DNA of 64,000 nt from Gari tellinella (GCA_922989275.2 OV277858.1:99124794-99188793), one strand, 5' to 3'; shown: positions 45,092 to 54,634, counted from the stretch's first letter. Program-made: numbers and translations. Notes: generated from the letters alone by a model not told the origin.

Positions 45092-45308
45092 CACATTGCT
45101 GCATAAATATGTCTGTTGACGCCACTTATTATTTCCATACTAAGGAAAGTAGTCTGCATACAGGAAGTCCTGAACACAAAGCATTTGCAGTATCATTCCA
45201 TATAATGTACTTAAAGCTGGTTAAAAGTTAAGAAGAGTGTTCCTTTAAAGCAGCATTCTGCTTTACTTACAACCTGTTTTGAGTGGTCATTTGTCTTCAA
45301 AACTAGAC
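45088..45308 (+). mobile_element. Family A MITE, right end lost
   Basis: TTAACACATTGCTGCATAAA to TCTTCAAAACTAGAC; its first TTAA is the last TTAA of the family C copy before it. Confidence 0.65.
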
Positions 45309-45319
45309 AACCACATTCC

Positions 45320-45526
45320 TTTAAAGCATTCAGCCTTGAAAGTTCAAATGGATAATTCTAGTTTCCAATTAAATTTAGTCCAATATCTATTTTATCTGGT
45401 GCTGATTTTAACAATCTATTCCTTCAGGAGTCCTTTGATCAGGGTCTACACTGTTTGCATAGGACAAGTGTACTGTACACAGGTACACTGTTTTTAAAGG
45501 ATGCATGTCCTCCTCGCTAGGGTTTA
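45320..45526 (+). mobile_element. Family C MITE, damaged
   Basis: GAAAGTTCAAATGGATAATTC to GCTAGGGTTTAA; left hairpin arm lost. Confidence 0.65.
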
Positions 45527-45775
45527 ACTCTTTCCTCCCTGAAACTTCAAATGGACAATCCCAGTTTCCATTTTAGTCTAGTCCATTTCTGACTTTTAAG
45601 GGTTGTTTTTTGTCAATGTTTTGCATTATGACAAACAGTGAAGACCCAGATCAGAGGGCTCCGTAAGGAGCCCTCTGATCTGGGTATTCACTGTTTGCAT
45701 AGGACAAGTGCACTTTTCATATGTACACTGTTTGAAAAGAACGCCTATATGCGGGACTAGGGTTCAAAGGGTTAA
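45523..45775 (+). mobile_element. Family C MITE
   Basis: TTAACTCTTTCCTCCC to GGGTTCAAAGGGTTAA, sharing TTAA with the preceding copy. Confidence 0.85.
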
Positions 45776-45950
45776 TGTGTTAATCACCCATATCCTTAAC
45801 AGTTTGTCAATCAGGGGAGGTTGTACTGTACTTTGGCAAAAAGCACGACAATTCCCAGGGAATTAAACTGATCGTTTACCAGGATTAGACACAGTAACAA
45901 ATTGTCCACAAATAAAAAACAAAACAATGATACAAGAGTGTAAATCTTAC

Positions 45951-45962
45951 CATCATAGTTAG
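45951..45962 (-). CDS. Exon 4: 12-nt microexon
   Basis: Twelve bases between the acceptor TTTACTGTTTAG and the donor GTAAGA. Joined to its neighbours it turns ...KMR / MMKDLG... into a continuous stretch reading KMRANYDDMMKDLG. Without it exons 3 and 5 would still be in frame, since both use phase 1, so it may be an alternative microexon. Splice-site quality and phase support it, but no homology does. Confidence 0.5.
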
Positions 45963-46082
45963 CTAAACAGTAAAATACCAGAATTCAAGTAAAAAATATA
46001 CAACAGAAATAAAAAACATTAAGGTAGGAGATTAGACCAATGTTGGTCAGCCATTAGGGTCAACTGACGGCCCATACTGAAC

Positions 46083-46287
46083 CAGGGCTGCCATTTTTTT
46101 CCAGATATTTCCCAAATCTTCAGATTTTTATCCTATCAGAATGTAGCTTAAAGCAGGTTGAGAGTAAAGCAGAATGCACCTTAAGGCACATTCTGCTTTA
46201 CTTTCAACCTGCTTTAAGTAGTCACGCTTGAAAAGTAGAAATTCGGAAATCTTAGGATTTTTCATGATCAACTTATTGGCAGCCCAT
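46083..46287. mobile_element. Family Q MITE with family A hairpin
   Basis: CAGGGCTGCCATTTTTTTCC to ACTTATTGGCAGCCC; inner AATCTTCAGATTTTTATCC and AATCTTAGGATTTTTC; hairpin GTAGCTTAAAGCAGG at the centre. Confidence 0.75.
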
Positions 46288-46476
46288 TTGAGCCATGCTT
46301 GAGGTTGCCAGTATTCAAGCATTGAATTTAAAACAAACAGCAGTTTAAATATAAAATGAACAGTATTGACACTGTAATAAATTTCATGAAAAAATACCAA
46401 CTGCAAGCATATACAGTTGGGAAGACGTTATTCTCCACATTCAAATGACACTAAATACAAACACAATGCAATTAAA

Positions 46477-46690
46477 TTAACCCTTAGCCCGGCAAATAAA
46501 TTGTCGTCTGCTATATTTCTCGTCTGCTTCAAGTTTCAAAGTACTTCAAAGTTGCTCAAAATTGCTGAAAATATTGTCCGAGTGTCAAACAGCTTGGATC
46601 CGGATGAGACGCCGAGTTACTCGGCGTCTCATCCGGATCCAAGCTGTTTGAATATGGAGCTATAGTCGTGACTGGCAGGCTAAGGGTTAA
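46477..46690 (+). mobile_element. Family D MITE
   Basis: TTAACCCTTAGCCCGGC to GGCAGGCTAAGGGTTAA; inverted relative to the copy at 36970, same perfect hairpin. Confidence 0.85.
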
Positions 46691-46726
46691 AACAATGACA
46701 GGTTACCGAAAATGTTGGCGTTTCAT

Positions 46727-46868
46727 TTAAATCTGAATGGCCAACAGTTTGGAACTTGATCAAACACCAAGTTACTTGGCACCTGATCTGACTCCAAACT
46801 GTTTTGCAATGGATTTATGGGTAATTTAGTACGCAATTGTTTATCAGGAGAGAATAACGACTTATCCA
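46727..46868. mobile_element. Family K MITE, left end unclear
   Basis: CCAACAGTTTGGAACTTGATC ... GATCTGACTCCAAACTGTTTTG, then GGAGAGAATAACGACTTATCC. Confidence 0.6.
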
Positions 46869-47010
46869 ATGAGCATCTCACTGAAAAGTAACTGATTAGT
46901 ACTTGTGAAATAAGAAAAACAGCAAAACCTGTATTAAACGTTAATTCAAAGAAGATCAATAGATTGTATTATGTACAGTTAATTCCTAAATGCAGGAAAC
47001 CAGTTGTCCT

Positions 47011-47138
47011 GTTAATTTAGAGCAGTATTTCTTGAACTACCCAGAATTCCAAGTAGACTGGTTCATGTTTTGGTAAACACAATGATCTACAAGGGAAGCT
47101 TATAACCATAATAGTTAGTTAGAGTTGAAAGAGCTAAT
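47011..47138. mobile_element. Family B MITE, right part only
   Basis: TTAATTTAGAGCAGTATTTC to AGAGTTGAAAGAGCTAA. Confidence 0.6.
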
Positions 47139-47333
47139 TTGCAAAAGGAACATGACTGTAGTTGATGTAAACATCATAATAAAGAGTTTTGTAGAAACAA
47201 CAGAAAAGTGATTTTTTCCTGCTTCATTCAGAAAACAGCAAAGCAATGTGACTGCATTTCAGTGACAACACTGAACAGCAAAATGAAAATTCACCACCCT
47301 GTAGTGAAAACAGTGTTTCATAAATAACAATAA

Positions 47334-48453
47334 ACAAGAGGGCCAGAATGGCCCTTGATCGCTCACCTGACAATGGTGACACTAGGATGGGTCACGTGAT
47401 TTCAGAAAAGAAGATTTGTAAAAGGTGACCCCCAGGGCGGGGCCAATTTTGACCCCAGGGGCAAAATTTGAACAACTAAGATAGAGGACCTGTAAACGAT
47501 GATATGTGCAAAATGTCTTAACTCAGTGTACTATGGTTTCAGACAAGAAGATTTTTGAAGTTTTCATTGAAAAAATCTATTTTTAGCTCCAGTGACCCAG
47601 ATATGCAACAGACCAGAACCAATTCATCCATATATGTGAAGGACCTCTAAAAGTTACATCATGCCAAGTATCAAAGCTCTGGTCATATTGGTTGCAGAGA
47701 AAAAGATGTTTGAACATTTCACTATATAACTCTATGTAAAACTGTGATCCCCGGGGCGGGGCCAATTTTGACCCCAGGGACAAAATTTGAACAACTTTGA
47801 TAGAGGATCTGTTGACGATGCTATGTGCAAAATATCTAAGCGAAGTGTACTATGGTTTCAGACAAGAAGATTTTTTAAGTTCTCATGGAAAAAAAATCTA
47901 TTTTTAGCTTCGGTGACCCAGATATGCAAAGGACCGGAACCGATTCAACAATATATGTCAAATACCTCTAGAAGTAATACCATGCTAAATATCAAAGCTC
48001 TGGACATATTGGTTTCAGAGAAAAAGATGTTTGAACATTTCACTATATAACTCTATGTAAAACGTTGACCCCCGGGGCGGGGCCAATTTTGACCCCAGGG
48101 GCAAAATTTGAACAACTTTGATAGAGGACCTATAGGCAATGCTATGTGCAAAATATCTAAGCTCTGGCTCTTGTGGTTTGTGACAAGAAGATTTTTTAAG
48201 ATTTCCTTATTTTTTCACTTTGGTTGCCATAGCAACCAGAGTTCTGCATGGTTTCAAATTCTTTGAACAACTTTGAAAGAGCTTGACCCAAGGAACATTC
48301 CTGTGAAGTTTGGTTGCAATCAAGCATGTGGTTTTGGAGAAGAAGATGTTTGAAGAAATTGTTGACGCACGACGCACAACGCACGACGGCGGACGCCAGA
48401 CATTGACTGACCACAAAAGCTCACCTTGAGCACTTTGTGCTCAGGTCAGCTAA
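47334..48453 (+). mobile_element. HINE-like element with GGGGCGGGGCC satellite
   Basis: Left: ACAAGAGGGCC, CGCTCACCTGA. Right: GACGCACGACGCAC tract, AAAGCTCACC, TGAGCAC/GTGCTCA hairpin, GGTCAGCTAA. Inside are about three units of 300-320 bp with CCCCGGGGCGGGGCC, GCAAAATTTGAACAAC and AGAGGACC. Confidence 0.65.
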
Positions 48454-48499
48454 AAATTCACATGATAATTGCAAACAATATAAATGAGAAATAAACAGT

Positions 48500-49255
48500 G
48501 TTGTTTGATAATGAATATTGAAAGTAGAGTGTGATGTCTAACTGATTGGGTGAATACTGTAGGTAAAGCATGATGCCTGAGTGTGATCTGGTTGAATACA
48601 GAAAGAAGAGAATGATGCCTAACAGTAAGTAGGGAATGATGCCTTGCAGTGATTGGATGAATACTATGAGAATGATGCTTAACTCTGATTGGATGAACAA
48701 TGTGAGAACCATCCCTAACCTTGATTGGAAGAATACTGTGAGCATGGTGGCCAACTGTGATTGGATGATTACTGCGAGTCTGATGCTTAAATGTGATTGG
48801 ATGGATACTATGAGTATGATGCTTATAACTGAGATTGGATGAATACTTAGAGAATGATACTTTACTGTGTTCGGATGAATACTGTGGGTATAATGACCAG
48901 TTGTGATTAGGTAAATACTGTAAGAAGAAAATGATACCTATGTGTATGGGTGAATACTGTAAGAAGAAAATGATGCCTAACTGTGATTGGGTGAATACTG
49001 TAAGAAGCAAATGATGCTTGACAGTGATTGGGTGAATACTGTAAGAAGACAATGATGCTTAGCAGTGATTGGGTGAATACTGTAAGAAGAAAATGATGCC
49101 TATCTGTGATTGAGTGAATACTGTAAGAAAATGATGCTTGGCAGTGATTGGGTGAATACTGTAAGAATACAATGATGCTTGGCAGTGATTGGGTGAATAC
49201 TGTTAAGAAGAAAATTATGCCTAACTGTGATTGGGTGAATACTGTTATTAGTCTA
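48500..49255. repeat. 41-bp minisatellite
   Basis: Around 18 units with GTGATTGGGTGAATACTGTA and AGAAGAAAATGATGCC; units at the left are more diverged. The minus strand is open in all three frames because a 41-base unit cycles through them; this explains a spurious 200-codon frame. Confidence 0.9.
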
Positions 49256-49314
49256 TAACTATGATCAAACTTCACTACATTCACAAACTTCTAGAAGTAT
49301 CATCTAAAACATAC

Positions 49315-49326
49315 CATTGCCTGGAC
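49315..49326 (-). CDS. Candidate 12-nt microexon (optional)
   Basis: Twelve bases between TTTTACAACAG and GTATGT on the minus strand. If used, it is entered and left in phase 1 and adds Gly-Pro-Gly-Asn without breaking the frame. It sits between exon 3 and the better supported microexon at 45951. So short a match can arise by chance; only transcript data would settle it. Confidence 0.25.
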
Positions 49327-49489
49327 CTGTTGTAAAATTAGCAATTAGACGGTTAGCTTACACAAATATACATGTAAATGAGGTTAACTTGTACAGTCAA
49401 ACCTGTATCTACCCTTTAAATGCTAAGTTATATTTTGCATCAACAACAATTGTTTCCTAAAAGTGTTCTCAAATTAAAATGTTCTAAAC

Positions 49490-49790
49490 TTTTGTTTTCC
49501 AAAAAGTTAGAGTGTCAAACAGTACAGATCCTGGCGAGACAAACTGTTTGTATGTAGATAATCATAATCATTCACGATTAGGGAGAAAAGAGTTACACAG
49601 CACATCTCTTAAATCCAAGTTCATCTTTAATGGTAAAATCTGTTCCTCGTCCAGGAAATGTCTGCTCACATTGTTTTGAATTTAATTTCTATCCATTTTA
49701 GCTGAAGAAATATTGACACGGGAGTCAAACAATTTGATCTTGATCAAATGCAAAGTTTCTTGGCATTAGATCTGGCTTTAACCATTTCCT
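49490..49790. repeat. Worn K-like hairpin
   Basis: GTCAAACAATTTGATCTTGATC ... AGATCTGGCTTTAACC at 49725-49785 and a stub GTCAAACAGTACAGATCC at 49514. Confidence 0.45.
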
Positions 49791-50150
49791 CCACAGATAA
49801 ACCTTAAATACATCCAAGCAAATATAAATAGGAAAATACTCAGCATGTAAAAGGTTAAGTTCCATAGCTGAACTTTCTGCACAGGTTTGACTGTACATGA
49901 TTCAAGCAGAATTGTTATTGTTCTATCATTTAATATGCATAAATAATTTACAAGCTTTATACCATAATGCATAAAATTATTGACATATACTTTAATTTCA
50001 TTATCCCACCACATCCCATGCAATTATTATTATTATTAAGCAGTTTCAATCATATTCATAATTAAAACATGGAACATACAGTTTTTTCAAGATGCAAAAC
50101 AAAAGTACCTATTACTACAGGACATATTAATTCTTTATATTTTTTAACCC
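49791..50150. other. Intron without visible features
   Basis: AT-rich; an ATTATTATTATT run at 50025. Confidence 0.5.
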
Positions 50151-50478
50151 TTTCAATGCTGAAAACCAATTTATATATATTTTGCAAATTGTGTTGACCA
50201 TGATCAGAGGGCTCCACTTTGGGCTTCACTTTGTTTCACTTTAACTTTTCTAAAATATTTTCAAAAACCAAACCCATAGTCAACATATTCTGATGATTTT
50301 TCAAAAGTGGGATAGTCCGTATGAAAGATTCAGCATAGAATGGGTTAGGGAAAATATAAAAGTCTAGTTCCAGACCTCATTCCATGCATGTTCACCATGA
50401 GGTAAAATGCAATTACATGTATAAGGAGTAAGGATTACATTATAGCAATTATCATCATTGTCGTCATCATTTCTATGA

Positions 50479-50670
50479 CAGAGCTCCAGATAAGGGGAGT
50501 ATTTCAAAAACTAAAACCTTTATTTCTGCTTTAAACCCTATGGTGTCACTACTCATTAGAATCGTCTCTAAGAGACCATTCTAATGAGTAGTAACACCAT
50601 AGGATTTGGTGCTGTATATGTGAGAAAATGTTGGATTTGTTAAGATTATTCACTCTTATCTGGAGCCCTG
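50479..50670. mobile_element. Family E MITE with 6-bp target duplication
   Basis: CAGAGCTCCAGATAAG to CTTATCTGGAGCCCTG flanked by CTATGA on both sides. Confidence 0.9.
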
Positions 50671-50696
50671 CTATGACCAATGCTTATCATTATATG

Positions 50697-50941
50697 AACT
50701 CTTTCAACACCATGGACCTGTTTAAAATATACTCATTACATTTGCAAACAGTGTAGACCCTGATCAGAGGGCTCCTATAGGAGCCCTCTGATCAGGGTCT
50801 ACACTGTTTGCTAATTTAGAGCTGTATTTATTAAACTACGGTACCCAAGAATTACAAATAGACTGGTTCATTTTTTGGTAATTAAAATAATCCACAAGGG
50901 AGCCTATTAACCCACAAGAGTTACTTAGTGTTAAAAGAGTA
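50697..50941 (+). mobile_element. Family B MITE
   Basis: GAACTCTTTCAACACCATGG to GTGTTAAAAGAGTAA; hairpin GCAAACAGTGTAGACCCTG ... CAGGGTCTACACTGTTTGC is perfect. Confidence 0.85.
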
Positions 50942-51036
50942 AAAGGTAATGATACTTATTTGCAGTCAAGATGTGATAAACAACCATTCAAAAGAAGATA
51001 CAGGGAGAAATAGGGAAGTAAGTATCCTTTCCTATT

Positions 51037-51289
51037 TTAACCCATTAACCCATAAATACGCCTTTTTACGCCATTAATATTTATCTCTACTGAAGAAAAT
51101 AGTTCCGCTTATGCAATCATGAATATGCAGAATAAGAAATATATTCTATATCCTTGCAGGTGGGTAGCTTAAAGCAGGCTGAAAGTAAAGCAAAATGTGC
51201 CTTAAGGCACATTCTGCTTTACTTTCAACCTGCTTTAAGAAGGTCACCTGTTTCAACAGCTAGAAACAGGATATGGGGTAATGGGTTAA
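51037..51289 (+). mobile_element. Family A MITE
   Basis: TTAACCCATTAACCCATAAA to GGGGTAATGGGTTAA. Confidence 0.85.
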
Positions 51290-51310
51290 CAAATTACATT
51301 ACTATCTCTC

Positions 51311-51549
51311 TTAACCCATTACCCCATAACCTGTTTCTAGTTTTGAAGATAGGAGACCACTTACAACAGTTTGAAAGTAAAGCAGAATGTGCCTTGAGGC
51401 ACATTCTGCTTTACCTTTAACCTGCTTTAAGCTGTAACCATCAGTCAGAATACAGAAAATATGCCTTATACTGTATAAATTGGAACTATTTTCTTTGGAG
51501 AAGGAACAAACTAGGTGTAAAAAGGTGTATTTATGTGGTAATGGGTTAA
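51311..51549 (-). mobile_element. Family A MITE
   Basis: TTAACCCATTACCCCATAAC to GTGGTAATGGGTTAA; opposite orientation to the copy 22 bases before it. Confidence 0.85.
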
Positions 51550-51587
51550 TTAATTTAAGCCTCGAAATAATTGTTTAAGACAGACTG

Positions 51588-51680
51588 TAGCTTAATGTAG
51601 AACAAAAGCAATGCAGAAAGCTCCTATAGGAGCTTTCTATAGGAGCTTTCTGCTTTACTGTTGTCCTGCAATAAATAGTC
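51588..51680. repeat. Family P hairpin with a doubled arm
   Basis: CTTAATGTAGAACAAAAGC ... CTGTTGTCCTGCAATAA; GGAGCTTTCTATAGGAGCTT shows the arm tip duplicated. Confidence 0.65.
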
Positions 51681-51751
51681 ACTTGCCTTAACAATGAAAT
51701 TAAATGGCGAAAATTTACATATTTTAGAAAATGTAAACAAACTCATTATTT

Positions 51752-51895
51752 AATATGAGTGGCAGACAGCTTAGAGCCTTATCAAATGCTTGGTTACCTG
51801 ATATCTGATCTGACTCCAAACTGTTTGCAACAGAAATAATTGTTTTACTACAAACACTTTTATTGGAAAAGAATAAAAATCTTCTCCACCGTACA
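51752..51895. mobile_element. Family K MITE
   Basis: GGCAGACAGCTTAGAGCCTTAT ... TCTGACTCCAAACTGTTTGC then GGAAAAGAATAAAAATC. Confidence 0.55.
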
Positions 51896-52075
51896 GTGAA
51901 GCTCACTTGAATTGCCAGTTCCAGAAAACTGTCTCTGGACTTTGTAAGGAGCTTTCTGCATTGCTTTCAGTCTGTACCAAGCTACAAATGGTACTAAGAT
52001 ATTCTTTATGATTCTTCATTGGATGGCTGCTTGATATCATCTTGACTGAATATCTGATTTTTTCTTCATAATTAC

Positions 52076-52139
52076 CTCTCATCTTTTCTTGTGACAGTGT
52101 TGGAGTTGAGCTGTTTGATACTCCTGGTGGAAGATAGCC
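52076..52139 (-). CDS. Exon 3: GYLPPG segment, leaves phase 1
   Basis: 64 nt, acceptor ATATTACAG, donor AGAG followed by GTAATT. It is entered in phase 0 and ends with one base of a split codon, so it needs a phase-1 exon after it. The text starts GYLPPG, is rich in Ser/Thr/Asn and ends SQEKMR. The phase matches the microexon at 45951 and the exon at 40968. Confidence 0.75.
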
Positions 52140-52186
52140 CTGTAATATCAAAACACAGACAGTATAGTTATAGTGTTGAATCTTGT

Positions 52187-52472
52187 TTACCCTTTCCTTC
52201 CTGAAACTTCAAATGGTCAATTCCAGTTTCCAATTTATTCTAGTCTAGCCATACTGTTTAAACTAATTTAGTCTAGTCAATTTTTTACTATTATGAGGTT
52301 GTTTTTTATCAATTAATTGCAATATGACAAACAATACAGGCCCTGGTCAGAGGGTTCCTATAAGAGCCCTCTGATCTGGGTATTCACTGTCTGCATTTGA
52401 CAAGTATACTCTTCACAGGTACACTGTTTGCAAAGGATGCATATATTCATGACTAGGGTTCAAAGGTTTTAA
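52187..52472 (+). mobile_element. Family C MITE
   Basis: TTACCCTTTCCTTCCTGAAAC to GGGTTCAAAGGTTTTAA; begins 48 bases upstream of exon 3. Confidence 0.75.
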
Positions 52473-52517
52473 GTCAAACTCATCTATAAATCAATGGTAT
52501 ATTTTACAATCCAAAGC

Positions 52518-52721
52518 TTAACCCATTACCCCTGAATAGCCTGTTACTAGTTTTGAAGACATATGACCATAAAGCACATTCTGCTTTACTTTCAGCCTGC
52601 TTTAAGCAACCGTCTGCTAGAATGTAGAAACTATTTTATTTGATACATATTCATGACTGTATAAATTGGATCTGTTTTCTTTAATGTAGGAATGAATTTG
52701 ACGTGTAAAAAGGCGTTTTAA
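52518..52721 (-). mobile_element. Family A MITE, one arm lost
   Basis: TTAACCCATTACCCCTG to AAAAAGGCGTTTTAA. Confidence 0.65.
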
Positions 52722-52901
52722 CACATTTACATTTTCCTCATAGAGATACTTTATCATGCGTTTACGTGCTCTGTTTTAGAGGCACAAAAAAACCACCCAT
52801 GCTAAGATCGACAAGTTTCAGAATAGATTTAGTTTGAAGAAATCAGAACAGACTGATGGATGACATATCATAGGCATTCACACTAGCTCATTTTAAGCCA
52901 A

Positions 52902-53152
52902 TTAACCCATTACCCCATAGCCTGTTTCTAGTTTTGAAAATAGGTGACCACTTAAAGCAGGTTAAAAGTAAAGCAGAATGCGCCTTAAGGTGCATTCTGC
53001 TTTACTTTCAGCCTGCTTTAAGCTATTATCTGCTAGAATATAGAAAATATTTCTTATGATTCTTATTTGTAACAGTAAAAATTGAATTTTTTTTATCAGA
53101 AGAGGAATATATTAGAGGCGTAAATAAGCATATTTATGGGGTAATGGGTTAA
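52902..53152 (-). mobile_element. Family A MITE
   Basis: TTAACCCATTACCCCATAGC to GGGGTAATGGGTTAA. Confidence 0.85.
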
Positions 53153-53233
53153 GCTCAAGAGAGCTAAATTCAAGACATAAACATCTGGTTCAGTTTAGAT
53201 GACCTCTGTTTCTGTTACACAACGTTTACTTAC

Positions 53234-53326
53234 CGAGGCCTCCTCGGGGGTCTGGATCCTTCGTTTCTTACTCGGTTCAATCTCCTCCTCATCATCTTCA
53301 TCGGCATCAGAGTCATCCTCAGTGCT
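53234..53326 (-). CDS. Exon 2: acidic segment with KKRR
   Basis: 31 codons, phase 0 at both ends, acceptor TATTGTAG and donor GTAAGT. The protein reads STEDDSDADEDDEEEIEP, then a short basic SKKRR and TPEEAS. The basic run beside an acid tract could be a weak nuclear localisation signal, which is inference only. A family A MITE begins 24 bases upstream of the acceptor. Confidence 0.85.
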
Positions 53327-53349
53327 CTACAATAACACAACAACACACA

Positions 53350-53603
53350 TTAACCCATTACACCATAAAAACACCTTTTTACACCTTTAATTTAATCCTC
53401 GACTGAAGAATATTTAGATCCAATTTATACAGTCATGAATATGTACCAAAATAAATACTTTCTATATCCAAGCAGATGGTGGCTTAAAGCAGGTTGAAAG
53501 TAATGCAGAATGCACCTTAAGGTGCATTCTGCATTACTTTCAATCTGCTTTAAGTGGTCGCCTACTGGCAAAACTAGAAACAGGCTATGGGGTAACGGGT
53601 TAA
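53350..53603 (+). mobile_element. Family A MITE at a splice acceptor
   Basis: TTAACCCATTACACCATAAA to GGGGTAACGGGTTAA; starts 24 bases from the acceptor of exon 2. Confidence 0.85.
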
Positions 53604-53880
53604 CTTAAAAAGAATCTCAGAGAGATGACTTTCATGTGGAAACACAATATACAGTTTGGTTGAAACAAAAGGAAGATATTGGCCATAAAGCAACACCTAA
53701 ATAACTGGAGCTCGCTTAAATCACACTTACCATATTTCACAGTTAAAACACAGCTTAGCTCATTTTGACTTTGAATTACAGTTTGACATATTTTATTTAT
53801 CTAGTGGGCTTGAGTAATCCAATTTAAACTGAAGAAATACATAAAATTTCAACTGAAGGGAGTTCAAGTGATCTAGATTG

Positions 53881-54099
53881 GGCTCTCTTTCAACACCATA
53901 GACCTGTTAAAATATACTCAATACATTTGAAAACAGCGTAGACCCAGATCAGAGGACTCCTAAAGGAGTCCTCTGATCAGGGTCTGTACTGTTTTCTTAT
54001 TTAGACCAGTATTCATCTACTCATCATTCCAAATAGACTGGTTGATATTTTGATAATTGAAAAGATCCACAAGAGTAAGTTAGTGCTGAAAGAGTTAAG
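53881..54099 (+). mobile_element. Family B MITE
   Basis: GCTCTCTTTCAACACCATAG to GTGCTGAAAGAGTTAA. Confidence 0.75.
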
Positions 54100-54137
54100 T
54101 TTCCTCTCTTTAATCTAGAGTCCTGATATTATATTTA

Positions 54138-54263
54138 CAGTCGCGTTTTAACTTTGAAACACGGGTATGTTCACCTAAACCGAGCTTGAAAAAAGGCAAA
54201 ATTCATGTTTCGAAACATCGAATATTTCGAGTTGAGCGAGTTCGAGATATAGAAGTTTGACTG
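54138..54263. mobile_element. Family I MITE remnant touching a splice donor
   Basis: TA, CAGTCGCGTTTTAACTTTG to GATATAGAAGTTTGACTG, TA. One arm is lost. Its TA flank falls within the donor region of exon 1. Confidence 0.75.
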
Positions 54264-54270
54264 TACTTAC

Positions 54271-54549
54271 AATGTTTTTAATGTCATTTTCTTGTTTGAA
54301 AGACACTCTGTTCCTCTGTATAGGTTGAGGTTCTTCATCAGCATCATCATCATCATCATCATCAGTAAAATCCTCCTCCACAGTGGTGTGTGACGTGCCC
54401 GACACTGTCTGCTTTACAGGCTTCTTGGGCGTGCCACCCACTGGCATCGGAGAGGTTGAGCCCGGCCTGTCGATAGGTGATGTAGTGCCATCTGGGGTTG
54501 GTGTTCTACTGTACATGGGCCGTACTGATCCACCGACATCTCCTGCCAT
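54271..54549 (-). CDS. Exon 1 of the model: Ser/Thr/Pro start with a seven-Asp run
   Basis: 93 codons from an ATG at 54549-54547 to a strong donor, ATT followed by GTAAGT. The text has SRTPTPDG, a TSP-rich stretch, then EEDFTDDDDDDDADEEP and RNRVSFKQE. The ATG has A at -3 and G at +4, a good start context. However, GGCAG overlapping this ATG is also a usable splice acceptor after a TATCTCTC tract, so this may be an internal exon entered in phase 1, with more of the protein upstream. A CAGT-ended MITE starts 8 nt into the following intron. Confidence 0.75.
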
Positions 54550-54634
54550 GATGAGAGATACATGTAATAAAAATATTATTTATAAAAAAAATTGATGAAA
54601 CTTACAATGCAACTTGTTAAAAATACTTAAATTA

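Larger units (their letters stand above)
3351..54549 (-). other. Split gene, acidic disordered and coiled-coil protein (whole model)
   Basis: Sixteen exons on the minus strand join into one reading frame of about 1,080 codons. Visible parts in order: Ser/Thr/Pro-rich start, a seven-Asp run, several Asp/Glu stretches, a 388-codon Ser/Asp/Glu/Lys-rich exon, more acidic stretches, a Glu/Arg/Gln coiled coil with repeated QWEEE units, a Ser/Asp/Gln stretch with QRSDRS repeats, and a final Pro/Val segment. Trp-Asp-Ser recurs in three separate exons and TPRTPR in two. No signal peptide, membrane segment or enzyme motif is seen. The composition fits a scaffold or cytoskeleton-associated protein, but that is inference. 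The repeated WDS in acidic context recalls ANKRD26-type proteins only weakly. The true start may lie to the right of the window and the stop to the left; no polyadenylation site was identified. Confidence 0.75.

Noticed and set aside
48450..49284. Frames of 200 and 125 codons on the minus strand
   Set aside because: They lie in a 41-bp minisatellite whose three frames are all open, giving a 123-base cycle.
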